DNA of 17,537 nt from CAVPRW01 sp046727435 [NCBI: bacterium] (GCA_046727435.1 JBKPCR010000552.1:1-17537); one strand, 5' to 3'. Positions 1 through 7,362 are shown, counted from the stretch's first letter. Translations and numbers: made by a program. Notes: a model not told the origin generated them from the letters alone.

Positions 1-327
1 GAACCCGTAAGGTTTGATGTCACGGGTCATGCTGAAGAAAGAGCGGCCCGTGATCATGCTGTACTTGATGCACTCATACACAACGACCGTTTCCAGAACA
101 GTCGAGATGGTCATGAGCCAGAACAGGCGAGTGCCTCCGAGCGAAGCGATGTTGGGGATCAGCATCGTTTCCCCGCCCCCTACGGAGATTCCGAAATTGA
201 TCGCCTGTGGGCCCAACGCCGCTAGCAAACCGGCTAACGTCAGGGGATACGGATTCGGAACACTGAACAGCCCTGCTTGACCTGGAGCTTGGGGCGTGGC
301 CACCTGTTGCGCTAAGTCTCTGTCCAT
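1..327 (-). CDS. Nramp-like transporter, N-terminal part (runs off window)
   Basis: The frame is open from ATG at 327 to the window edge (109 codons). AAGGAGAG lies about 8 nt upstream, which fixes the start. After about 25 polar residues comes a membrane segment, GPQAINFGISVGGGETM, then LFWLMTISTVLETVVVYECI and YSMITGR. The order GP..., first helix, broken helix motif, second helix ending in (V/I)TGR is that of Nramp/SLC11 membrane transporters. In classical Nramp metal transporters the first helix carries DPGN. Here the equivalent position reads VGGGETM, so the substrate may not be Mn/Fe. It is in the plasma membrane by inference. It follows an SBP remnant and leader copy 1 on the same strand and could be read from that promoter. 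The family is fairly secure; the substrate is unknown. Confidence 0.7.
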   Translation of the reverse strand, partial: MDRDLAQQVATPQAPGQAGLFSVPNPYPLTLAGLLAALGPQAINFGISVGGGETMLIPNIASLGGTRLFWLMTISTVLETVVVYECIKYSMITGRSFFSMTRDIKPYGF

Positions 328-487
328 CACATCTCTCCTTATGATGCACAGACTCCGTCGATGATGTGATCCCCTGCTGCCTATTTCAGCAACTGATAGG
401 AATCTCGCCTCACCGTTGCTAGACCACCAAGAGCCATGAGCCATAGGTAAGCGGGAGACCGTGGCTGACCGACGAACGCTCTCGTAT

Positions 488-559
488 CTAATTGTCAAGC
501 CAGACCTTCTCCAGATGGAATGTGCTCATCCCCACCATCAAGCAATAAAGGTGGAATCG
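488..559 (-). pseudogene. 3'-end scar of an SBP_bac_5-type gene (leader copy 1 locus)
   Basis: Reading the minus strand to TAG at 490-488 gives a tail ending STFHLEKVWLDN. This resembles the usual C-terminus of family 5 solute-binding proteins (compare FETTWLDK at the end of the class C gene at 5190). No matching body exists upstream: hairpin 569-587 and the leader micro-ORF lie directly before it. I infer that an SBP gene once following the leader was deleted almost completely. The match is short, so this is tentative. Confidence 0.4.
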
Positions 560-568
560 CCGTAGGGC

Positions 569-587
569 ATCCCCCATGAGAGGGGAT
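569..587 (-). promoter_or_regulatory. Hairpin at leader copy 1 stop codon
   Basis: ATCCCC (569-574) pairs perfectly with GGGGAT (582-587) around a 7-nt loop. The stem touches the stop codon of the micro-ORF (589-587). No T-run follows on the minus strand, so it is not a standard intrinsic terminator. Copies 2 and 3 have longer hairpins in the same position. Confidence 0.55.
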
Positions 588-691
588 TAGACACGGGTCA
601 GTAGTTGGGGCCTCACGAGGAAGTGAGCTCGAACAGGAAGGCAACCCATGGTTGGGGGCTTTGGAGGAAGGTACCTATGAGCTCCATTCAT
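587..691 (-). CDS. Leader micro-ORF, copy 1 (34 aa, RPQLLTRV end)
   Basis: The ATG at 691 is preceded by AAGGAG with 7 nt spacing. The 34-residue product ends FLVRPQLLTRV and stops at TAA 589-587. Three further loci (7147-7251, 9431-9535, 13379-13495) encode products with RPQLLT at the same residues, 27-32, and very different N-terminal halves. Conserved distance from start codon to motif plus a Shine-Dalgarno in each copy argues for translation. A sigma70 promoter lies 60 nt upstream (752-780). A hairpin begins at the stop codon. Function is unknown; a cis-acting leader peptide is my inference. The alternative is a free small protein. Confidence 0.6.
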   Translation of the reverse strand: MNGAHRYLPPKPPTMGCLPVRAHFLVRPQLLTRV

Positions 692-751
692 TTGTGCGCT
701 CCTTGCCAGTCAGGGAGGACATGAGCTGCACATCCATCGCTAATTGGTGAG

Positions 752-780
752 ATTTTATCGGGGTTTGGATTTGACGTCAA
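752..780 (-). promoter_or_regulatory. Sigma70-type promoter of leader copy 1
   Basis: On the minus strand TTGACG (780-775), a 17-nt spacer and TAAAAT (757-752) form a near-consensus promoter. Transcription would begin around 745 and give a 5' UTR of about 55 nt before the micro-ORF. The -35 is half of the palindrome TTGACGTCAA (771-780). Confidence 0.65.
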
Positions 781-820
781 TCGCAATTCCATCCAACGCA
801 CCTCACGCCACTTGAGTCCC

Positions 821-849
821 TTGCCAAGGCCGAGGAGCGGGCGTATTGT
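821..849 (+). promoter_or_regulatory. Candidate promoter of the beta-propeller gene
   Basis: TTGCCA (821-826), a 17-nt spacer and TATTGT (844-849) lie about 75 nt upstream of the ATG at 926. The gene is divergent from leader copy 1. Confidence 0.4.
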
Positions 850-925
850 AGAGGGACATCCCTGGGCTCTGCCGGAGCCACTCCATGGGAGGGTTTGTCG
901 GGGAAGATGAGAAGGAGGGGAACAC

Positions 926-1876
926 ATGTCTGAGCTCCTCATCGGCACGGATCGCGGTGTGTTTCGGCTGGGTAACGACGGGAACATCCATCAGGAGGAG
1001 GGGCCGCCACCGGTGGCATATATGACGCGCGCCCATGAGGGCATCTCGGTGGTGACGCAGGAGGGTGCCCTGTGGCGAAGGACGGGTAAAGACGGTTGGC
1101 AACTCATGCACGAGCGCCCCGTCGCGGAGGATATCTGGGCCTTTGCGGCCGACCCACGTGTGCCCGGCCGACTCTACCTGGGGGTGTCGCCAGCGCTGCT
1201 GTATTGGAGTGACGACGGCGGGGCAAGCTGGAAAGCCTGCGAGGCCATCCGCCGCATACCAGGCTACGAGTCCTGGACTTTCCCGCCGCCACCGCACATC
1301 CCCCACGTGCGCTCGGTGGCCCCGGACCCGCAGATCGTCGGAGCTGTGTACATCGGCGTCGAGGAGGGAGGCATCTATCGTAGTGGGGACCAGGGCGAGA
1401 CCTGGGAGAGCTTGAACGAGGGACTGTATTGGGATGTCCACACCGTGACGCCCGCGCCCCAGGGCGGGCCGCTCTATACCACGACAGGCAGGGGCTTTTA
1501 TCGCAGCGATGACGGCGGCCGTCACTGGAGCCACCTCATGACCGGGCTGGACCGCCGTTATACGGTGCCGCTGGTGGCATCGCGGCGGCGGCCAGCGAGG
1601 CTCTATACCGCCGCGGCCGCAGGCCCGCCTCCAGGCTGGCGTCAGGGCGCAAACGCGGCCCTGTACCGCAGCGACGACGGCGGCGAGCACTGGGTGCGCC
1701 TGGAACAGGGCTTGCCCCAGCAGTTTGACGCGATGGTGCGGCAGATCGCGGTGGACGACGCAGAAACGCTGTATATCGCCGCTGGCCATGAGCTGTTCAT
1801 CAGCCAGGACGAGGGCGACAGTTGGCGACGGCTGGCGCGTGAGCTGCCCACAATACAAGCGCTAGCCGTGCTGTGA
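926..1876 (+). CDS. Asp-box (BNR/sialidase-type) beta-propeller protein
   Basis: A 316-residue protein with five Asp-box motifs (S-x-D-x-G-x-x-W): SDDGGASW 95-102, SGDQGETW 153-160, SDDGGRHW 194-201, SDDGGEHW 249-256 and SQDEGDSW 293-300. These loops mark blades of a sialidase/VPS10-like propeller. There is no signal peptide (MSELLIGTDRGVF begins directly with a blade strand), so it is probably cytoplasmic. Asp-boxes are structural, and I see no sialidase arginine triad, so an enzymatic role should not be assumed. AGGAGGGG about 7 nt before ATG supports the start. It converges on the class A SBP gene at 1884 with only 7 nt between stop codons. Similar WD40/YVTN-like proteins are usually left as exo-alpha-sialidase-like or hypothetical. 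Fold is secure, role unknown. Confidence 0.85.
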   Translation: MSELLIGTDRGVFRLGNDGNIHQEEGPPPVAYMTRAHEGISVVTQEGALWRRTGKDGWQLMHERPVAEDIWAFAADPRVPGRLYLGVSPALLYWSDDGGASWKACEAIRRIPGYESWTFPPPPHIPHVRSVAPDPQIVGAVYIGVEEGGIYRSGDQGETWESLNEGLYWDVHTVTPAPQGGPLYTTTGRGFYRSDDGGRHWSHLMTGLDRRYTVPLVASRRRPARLYTAAAAGPPPGWRQGANAALYRSDDGGEHWVRLEQGLPQQFDAMVRQIAVDDAETLYIAAGHELFISQDEGDSWRRLARELPTIQALAVL

Positions 1877-1883
1877 ATGACGC

Positions 1884-3422
1884 TCAGGGCCTTTTTAAGC
1901 GCATCTCCTCGTAGGGGCCAAAGTAGGCAAACAGTGGGATCAAGCCTGCCCCCGGCTCCTCCACCCGTGGCCCCACGCCATGCAGCGCGGCAGGCTCAGC
2001 GATCGGGGCGTGCATGACCCGCTCCTGCATCAGCCGTTGCATCTGATGCAGGAGCGCCTCCCGCCTCGTGCGATCGCGCTCCGCCGCCTGCTGCCCGAAG
2101 AGGTCATCGATGTCGGCATGGCTGCCATAGGCGTAGGCGCCCGTGCTGACCCCATAGGTCTCGATGCGGGTGGCGGCGTTACCGAACGCCCCTGAACCGG
2201 TGAGAATGAGCCCCTTCAACTTCTTCTCCCGCCAGGCGGACAGAAATGCCGCCCGCTCCATGGTGCGCATCTTCGTGCGGATGCCGACGCTGCCGAGATA
2301 ATTCCCCACCGCTTCGCCCATCGTGAAGAACGGCGGTATCGGGGTCAGGTCGCCGGCCTCAAAGCCGTTCGAGTAACCGGCCTCCGCCAGCAAGCGCCGG
2401 GCTTGGGCCGGGTCGTAAGGGAAAGGCTCCAGTGGCAGGGCGAGCTCCAGGGTACGAGGGATGATCGAGCCTGTCAGCCGGCCATGCCCCAGCCGCTCCA
2501 CCTCGAGGATCGCCTGTTTGTCGATGGCCAGGTTGGCGGCCAACCGTACCCGGCGGTCATGCCAGGGGGATATGGGGTCCCACTGCTCAGGGAACTCCAT
2601 CCACCAGGTCACTGCCGCGATGATCACCCCTAGCCACAGCTTCGGGTCCTCTCTCACCGCCGCCCCCTCGTCGCCTATCATAAAGGTGGCCAGGTCTGCC
2701 TCCCCCGTCTTGAGCATCGCCAGACGGGTGGGACGCTCTGGGATCCCCTTGAAGACCAGTCGCTGAATCGAAGGGGTCTTGCGCCAATAGTGCCCATTGG
2801 CCTCGAGCACTAGCTCCACGCCGGGGTCAAAGCGGACGAAGCGATACGGCCCCAGCCCGACCGGGTGCCGCTTAAAGCCATCGTCGCCGACCCGCTGGAG
2901 ATACGTTTTGGGGACAATCCAGGCCGCCCCGGTGGCGGGGGTGGCGTAGAACGTCAAGAAGTCAGGCCAGGGGGTATGGAGCACGAAACGGAGGCGATGG
3001 GCATCGATGATCTCGACCGCCTTCACCTGTTCGTGCAATAGCTTGGCCGAGGTCCCCTTATAGCGGAGGAAGCTGAAATGCACATCCTCGGCGGTGAAGG
3101 GATCCCCGTTGTGGAACATCAAGCCCTGACGTAGCTTGAATTCATATACCAGCCCATCGGCGCTCTCCGTCCAGGACTCCGCCAGGCACGGGGCCATGTG
3201 ATTGCCCGGGAGGGGTTTGACCAGCGCGTCATGGAGGGCATACAAAAACACAAAGGGTGCCGCGATCCCGGTCGTCTCGGCAGGATCGAGATACGCGGGA
3301 GCGATGGTGGTGTCGAAGGCGATGGTCAGTTGTCCTGCTGGTTGGCCTGTAGGCGTGGCATTCACTCCCACCAGCGCAACCGCCGCGCCCACGAGAAGCC
3401 CACAGAACGCGCGTCGAAGCAT
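1884..3422 (-). CDS. ABC transporter substrate-binding protein, family 5, class A copy 1
   Basis: A 512-residue periplasmic solute-binding protein of the DppA/OppA type (SBP_bac_5). The start at 3422 is chosen because GGAGGAGGTGA sits 5 nt before it; an in-frame ATG at 3443 lacks this. Residues 1-25 (MLRRAFCGLLVGAAVALVG) form a Sec signal peptide without a lipobox. Family landmarks are LAESWTESADGLVYEFKLRQG then FHNGDPFTAEDV, GLGPYRFVRFDPG, and LAIDKQAILEVERLG. Protein length matches the second class A gene at 7413 exactly, and the two are about 80 % identical by eye. It would deliver a peptide or other organic solute to a membrane permease, but none is encoded here. It is the last of three SBP genes (C, B, A) on one strand with gaps of 33-69 nt, so probably one operon led by the promoter at 7326-7354. 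Ligand cannot be predicted. Confidence 0.93.
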   Translation of the reverse strand: MLRRAFCGLLVGAAVALVGVNATPTGQPAGQLTIAFDTTIAPAYLDPAETTGIAAPFVFLYALHDALVKPLPGNHMAPCLAESWTESADGLVYEFKLRQGLMFHNGDPFTAEDVHFSFLRYKGTSAKLLHEQVKAVEIIDAHRLRFVLHTPWPDFLTFYATPATGAAWIVPKTYLQRVGDDGFKRHPVGLGPYRFVRFDPGVELVLEANGHYWRKTPSIQRLVFKGIPERPTRLAMLKTGEADLATFMIGDEGAAVREDPKLWLGVIIAAVTWWMEFPEQWDPISPWHDRRVRLAANLAIDKQAILEVERLGHGRLTGSIIPRTLELALPLEPFPYDPAQARRLLAEAGYSNGFEAGDLTPIPPFFTMGEAVGNYLGSVGIRTKMRTMERAAFLSAWREKKLKGLILTGSGAFGNAATRIETYGVSTGAYAYGSHADIDDLFGQQAAERDRTRREALLHQMQRLMQERVMHAPIAEPAALHGVGPRVEEPGAGLIPLFAYFGPYEEMRLKRP

Positions 3423-3455
3423 ACCGTCACCTCCTCCCCGCAACCCTCTCCCTCT

Positions 3456-5120
3456 CTACCGCTCTAGCCACAGCGCGGCGGCGCGATTGCCGTAGTCGAA
3501 GCTGTGGTTAGGGGCAAAGTTCTTCACATACGGCTGCCAAGAGGTCGTGACCGTGTTGGAGTTCAGGTACACATAATACTGCTGCTCCGCGACATACCGC
3601 TGAATGTCATAGATGATCTTCTTGCGTGCCTCCAGATCCTTCGTCCGCCGTTGCTCCTTGAGCATGGCCGTGAGCGTGGCGTCATTGACGTGGCCGATGT
3701 TCCGGGAGGAGTCGGCGGCAAAGGCGCGATACAGCAGGCCATCCGGTTCCCAGACGACGCCCATGGGACCTCGCACCAGGCCCTCGAACTTGCCCTGCAC
3801 GGTGGTAGCCACATACGCGCCGTACTCCTGGAGCTTGAGCTCGGCCTCGATGCTGACCTCTTTGAGGTAGCGCTGCACCAACTGCGCGTCATCGACGAGG
3901 TCGCGTGTGAGGCCACTGGTCACCGTCAGCTGCGTCTTAAACCCCTTGGCATACCCAGCTTCTGACAGCAGGCGCCGGGCCTCTTGAGGATCGTATCGAT
4001 AATATTTTGCTCCCTCGCCGAGCTGCTCGATGGGCAGCGACCATTCGACCAGGCCGCGGGAGACCGCCGCGGTCGGGGCACCCCTGACCCAGACCGCCTC
4101 GACGAGGGCCTGGCGATCGATGGCGTGCGAGATGGCGCGCCGTACCCGCACATCGTTGAAGGGCGGCATATCGGTGCGCATGGTGACCACCCCCCCCGAC
4201 TGGGACAAGAAATCTTGGTACATCAGGTGGGGGTGGCTCTTCTTGAATGCCTCCACGTCCTGTTGCCGCACCGCCCAATTGATCCCCGGACCACAGTCGA
4301 TCTGCCCGGTGCGGTACATCGCCAGACCGGTCGATTCGTCGTTGATGACCAACCATTCCACCCCATCCACATATGGCTGGCCGTCGCGGTAGTACTCTGG
4401 GTTGCGTGTGAAGACCGTCTTGACGTTCGGCTCATAACGCTCCAGGATGAAGGGGCCGGTGCCGATGGCCGTCTCGACTCTTTTCAGGTCGCCAAACTGC
4501 TGCACCACTTCGGGGGCGATGATCCACATGCTCGTCGGGTAGGCCAGCACACTGAGGAACCAGACGTAGGGCTCTTTGAGCAGGAACTTCACGGTATAGC
4601 GGTCCACCACCTCGATGCGGTCCACAGAGTCCAGCAGATAGCGATTCGTATTCCCCTTTTCCGTCAGGAAACGGTCGTAGGTAAATTTGACGTCTTCGGC
4701 TACGAACTCGCGGCCATTGACAGGGGGCTTATGGTGCCATTTTACCCCACGGCGCAAGTGGAAGACGTATGTGGTGTCGTCCAGCTCTTCCCAGCGTTCG
4801 GCTAGATCGGGCTCCACGATGAACGTGCCTGGCGGAATGTCGGCGCCGACCTTATGCCGCACCAGCTTGCTGTAGACGAACCCCAGGGTGCTCTGCGTAA
4901 AGCCAGCGGTGGTGAGATGGTGATCAAAGCTCGGGGGATCGAACCCCCGCACGCGCAGGATGCCGCCGCGCTTGGGTTGTCCGGTGTCGCCTCCCCAGAG
5001 CACGGGTGGCCGAGACAGCGGCCGCAGGGCAAACGTGGCACCCGCGGCGAGGCCAGCGGTCAGCAGCTCACGGCGGGTCAGATGCGGGGCCGTGCGTCGG
5101 GCTGTCAACGGTATCTCCAT
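3456..5120 (-). CDS. ABC transporter substrate-binding protein, family 5, class B (Tat-like signal)
   Basis: A 554-residue family 5 solute-binding protein. The start at 5120 is preferred because GGAGGG lies about 6 nt upstream; the ATG at 5147 has no clear site. The N-terminus has a twin-arginine motif TRRELL (Arg16-Arg17), then LTAGLAAGATFAL, so export by Tat is likely, unlike classes A and C. Landmarks are FVEPDLAERW then TYVFHLRRGVKWH, FVAEDVKFTYDRF, GTGPFILERYEPN and ISHAIDRQALVEAV. The C-terminus ends RAAALWLER. It lies between class C (69 nt gap) and class A copy 1 (33 nt gap) in one direction. A scar of a second class B gene is at 6874. No partner permease or ATPase is visible. Ligand unknown. 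Confidence 0.92.
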   Translation of the reverse strand: MEIPLTARRTAPHLTRRELLTAGLAAGATFALRPLSRPPVLWGGDTGQPKRGGILRVRGFDPPSFDHHLTTAGFTQSTLGFVYSKLVRHKVGADIPPGTFIVEPDLAERWEELDDTTYVFHLRRGVKWHHKPPVNGREFVAEDVKFTYDRFLTEKGNTNRYLLDSVDRIEVVDRYTVKFLLKEPYVWFLSVLAYPTSMWIIAPEVVQQFGDLKRVETAIGTGPFILERYEPNVKTVFTRNPEYYRDGQPYVDGVEWLVINDESTGLAMYRTGQIDCGPGINWAVRQQDVEAFKKSHPHLMYQDFLSQSGGVVTMRTDMPPFNDVRVRRAISHAIDRQALVEAVWVRGAPTAAVSRGLVEWSLPIEQLGEGAKYYRYDPQEARRLLSEAGYAKGFKTQLTVTSGLTRDLVDDAQLVQRYLKEVSIEAELKLQEYGAYVATTVQGKFEGLVRGPMGVVWEPDGLLYRAFAADSSRNIGHVNDATLTAMLKEQRRTKDLEARKKIIYDIQRYVAEQQYYVYLNSNTVTTSWQPYVKNFAPNHSFDYGNRAAALWLER

Positions 5121-5189
5121 GGTTGTCCCTCCATCCGGCTGTGTCATCGATGTACCTGCTGCCTCGATGTCTGAAAGCCCCGATGCCGC

Positions 5190-6743
5190 TCATTTATCCA
5201 GCCACGTCGTCTCGAACTGGATCTTGAAGCCATGCAGATGTTCATATCCCTTCACATGAGGGCGTGCCGCCTGCAGGAAGGGGACTGAGGCGATGCTTGC
5301 GATCATCATGTTCTCCGCGATGTAGTGCTGCAAGTCCTGCCCTGCCTGGCGGAACGCCTCCTCCGTCGCCGCTTCCTTCATGCGGTCGATTAAGGCGTCT
5401 ACGCGCTTGTCCTGGTGGTTGAGAGTATTGTTCCCCGCCCGCGTATCAAGCGAGCGCGAGATCGAATAGGCATCCAAGGCAGCCCCGGTAAAAATGAGGC
5501 TCTCATCCCAGTCCCGGTCCCGCGTCAAGCGCCGGAGATAGATGGGGCGGTCGATGACCTCCACCGTCGCCTCCACGCCGATCTTGGCGTATTGCGTCTT
5601 TAAGATGGTGGCGACAGTGGGTAGGGCGGCTTCCGCAGCATGCGCCATGATGCTATACCGCAGGGGGTTTTTCTCATCGTACCCCGCCTCCTTGAGCAGG
5701 GCCCTGGCCTTTTCCGGGTCGTAGGGGTAATGCTCCCCAAAGTCGATATGGTCTTTCGCCCCATGGGGCACGAAGCTCCAGAGCGGCTGTCCCAGCCCCA
5801 GGAGCGCCGTCTTGACGATGGCCTGCCGGTCGATCCCATATCCCCCCAGCGCCTGTCGCACCCGCACATCCGTGAATATCGGCTGCTTCAGGTTGAAGGC
5901 GGTGGTGACCCGCTGGGTCTCCCGGCCCCGGAGCACTCGCATCTGCGGGTCTTTGGCCAGACGCTCGACATGCTCGCGGGGGATCGCGTTGGCGAAGTCA
6001 ACCTCCCCTGCTCGCAGCGCCGTCACCCGCGTGATCCCATCTTTCATCACCCGCAACTCGACGCGAGCCAGGTAGGGGAGCCCCGGCTTGAAATAATGGG
6101 GGTTCTTCTCGAGCACGATGATCTGGTTCTGGTCCCACTTGACGAGCTTGAACGGCCCGGTGCCAACCGGATGCAGCCGGATCTCCTCCTTGCCCCAGCG
6201 CTCGAAAGAAGCCGGGGACATTTGCAAAAACCCCGCACGATTGGCCGCCATCACCGGCAGTAGGGTCATACTGGGGTGTTTGAGGGTGAATTTGATCGTC
6301 TGGGCATCGAGGGCTTCCACGCTTTCCACCATGCTGTAATACGGGGCGTCGAAGGCCTTTTCTTCGGGATCCATGGTGCGCTGATAGTTCCAGCGCACCA
6401 CGTCGGCATCGAAATCGCTGCCATCGTGGAATTTGACCCCTTTGCGCAGATGAAACACATACACCTTGCCGTCCTCGAGGACCTCCCAGGACTCGGCCAA
6501 GTCGGGGACATAGTTCAGTTCGGTATCAATGGTGAGCAGGCTGTTGAAGAGATTCCCTACCACATGCCAGGCCTGGATGCCCGGGGAGAGATGGGGATCC
6601 AGCCCGGTGACATCCGCCTCGTACGCCACCCGTAGCGTTCCTCCAGGCTTCGGCTGCTGCGCCCACACGACTGGAAGCAAAAGCAACAGACACGCGACGA
6701 TCGCGATCATGAACGCTGTGCTGAACGTGTGCCCTTCCATCAT
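5190..6743 (-). CDS. ABC transporter substrate-binding protein, family 5, class C
   Basis: A 517-residue family 5 solute-binding protein. AAGGAG lies 5-8 nt before the tandem ATG ATG at 6743/6740, so the much longer frame reaching 6845 is probably untranslated leader. The signal peptide is STAFMIAIVACLLLLLPVVWA with likely cleavage before QQPKPGG. Landmarks are LAESWEVLEDGKVYVFHLRKG, HPVGTGPFKLVKWDQNQ and GYGIDRQAIVKTALLG; the end is FETTWLDK. Two damaged relatives are in the window: one with its centre deleted (9047-9224) and one lacking its first third on the opposite strand (13522-14613). It is the first intact gene after promoter 7326-7354 and leader copy 2. Ligand unknown. Confidence 0.93.
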   Translation of the reverse strand: MMEGHTFSTAFMIAIVACLLLLLPVVWAQQPKPGGTLRVAYEADVTGLDPHLSPGIQAWHVVGNLFNSLLTIDTELNYVPDLAESWEVLEDGKVYVFHLRKGVKFHDGSDFDADVVRWNYQRTMDPEEKAFDAPYYSMVESVEALDAQTIKFTLKHPSMTLLPVMAANRAGFLQMSPASFERWGKEEIRLHPVGTGPFKLVKWDQNQIIVLEKNPHYFKPGLPYLARVELRVMKDGITRVTALRAGEVDFANAIPREHVERLAKDPQMRVLRGRETQRVTTAFNLKQPIFTDVRVRQALGGYGIDRQAIVKTALLGLGQPLWSFVPHGAKDHIDFGEHYPYDPEKARALLKEAGYDEKNPLRYSIMAHAAEAALPTVATILKTQYAKIGVEATVEVIDRPIYLRRLTRDRDWDESLIFTGAALDAYSISRSLDTRAGNNTLNHQDKRVDALIDRMKEAATEEAFRQAGQDLQHYIAENMMIASIASVPFLQAARPHVKGYEHLHGFKIQFETTWLDK

Positions 6744-6873
6744 CGTCTCTCCTTGGCGGACGCTGCCGCACAGACACCCGAACGAGATCACAGCCGCATG
6801 GCCTGTGCTGCCAAAAGACGAGGCGCCCGCTGCGGCTATTGACACTACCCTCCACCCATCCCTCCCCCTCGAT

Positions 6874-6945
6874 CTAACGATCCAGCCACAAGGCGGCGAC
6901 GCGACTGCCGAAGTCGGAATTCAAATTCAGGCCTGGGGCAGTGCG
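6874..6945 (-). pseudogene. 3'-end scar of a class B SBP gene
   Basis: Minus-strand translation to TAG at 6876-6874 gives a tail ending FGSRVAALWLDR. It matches the end of the intact class B protein (YGNRAAALWLER). About 20 codons are recognisable, with no body upstream. It lies between leader copy 2 and the class C gene, which shows that an additional class B gene once stood there and was deleted. Confidence 0.65.
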
Positions 6946-7127
6946 TCGAGCCATGACGAACGCTGCTACCCATGCCCCTGAAACGCCCTCTGACGGTCAG
7001 GCATGATGCGGCAACAGCAACCCTTACAGAGATGATTGGTTGACTCCATCGCCAAGGTCACGGGTACGAGCCCAGGCAGGGAACCAACCCACTGCAGGCA
7101 TGAAACGAGGATGGAACAGCGCGATGT

Positions 7128-7145
7128 CCCTCCCGGCTGGGAGGG
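7128..7145 (-). promoter_or_regulatory. GC hairpin after leader copy 2 stop codon
   Basis: CCCTCCC (7128-7134) and GGGAGGG (7139-7145) form a perfect 7-bp stem with a 4-nt loop. It begins 1 nt after the micro-ORF stop (7149-7147). No U-run follows on the transcript. Confidence 0.7.
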
Positions 7146-7146
7146 G

Positions 7147-7251
7147 TTAGACGAGGGTCAGGAGTTGCGGCCGTACCAGGAACCAGGATGGCGCGGAAAG
7201 ACGAAGGATGGTGAGAAGGTTTGAGAAGAGATCAGTACGCCTGTGTTTCAT
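7147..7251 (-). CDS. Leader micro-ORF, copy 2 (34 aa, RPQLLTLV end)
   Basis: ATG at 7251 follows AAGGGGG with about 8 nt spacing. The 34-residue product contains RTDLFS near the start and ends WFLVRPQLLTLV, with TAA at 7149-7147. Length, motif position and the following hairpin match copies 1 and 3. It is driven by a consensus-like promoter 75 nt upstream. It precedes a class B scar and then the intact C-B-A genes, so it is the leader of the only complete SBP operon in view. Confidence 0.62.
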   Translation of the reverse strand: MKHRRTDLFSNLLTILRLSAPSWFLVRPQLLTLV

Positions 7252-7325
7252 CAGCAGATCCCCCTTAGCCGTAGCCGCACGAGGAAAGGGTGGCATGAGC
7301 AGCACAATGCTGGCGAAACTGTGCT

Positions 7326-7354
7326 ATCTTAGCGGGACTGGTCTGTTGTGTCAA
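7326..7354 (-). promoter_or_regulatory. Sigma70-type promoter of leader copy 2 and the C-B-A operon
   Basis: On the minus strand TTGACA (7354-7349), a 17-nt spacer and TAAGAT (7331-7326) match the consensus at 11 of 12 positions. The early transcript can form AGCACA/TGTGCT just after the -10. The promoter starts 9 nt past the stop of an upstream class A scar. Confidence 0.75.
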
Positions 7355-7362
7355 TGAGCCGC

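Larger units (their letters stand above)
6980..7280 (-). repeat. Diverged direct repeat, leader unit copy 2
   Basis: This segment aligns nearly end to end with 9262-9562: micro-ORF, GC hairpin and about 130 nt of shared downstream leader. Islands such as GGCGCGGAAAG and GTCAGGCATG are the same or nearly so in both. Spacing is about 2.28 kb. It marks the boundary of a tandem duplication of the SBP cassette. Confidence 0.75.

Noticed and set aside
803-1858. Long minus-strand reading frame opposite the propeller gene
   Set aside because: It is the antisense of a clear Asp-box protein, has no family motif and no ribosome binding site; long antisense frames are common at this GC content.
6743-6845. 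N-terminal extension of the class C SBP
   Set aside because: The extra 34 codons precede a perfect Shine-Dalgarno and signal peptide start; they are most likely untranslated leader.
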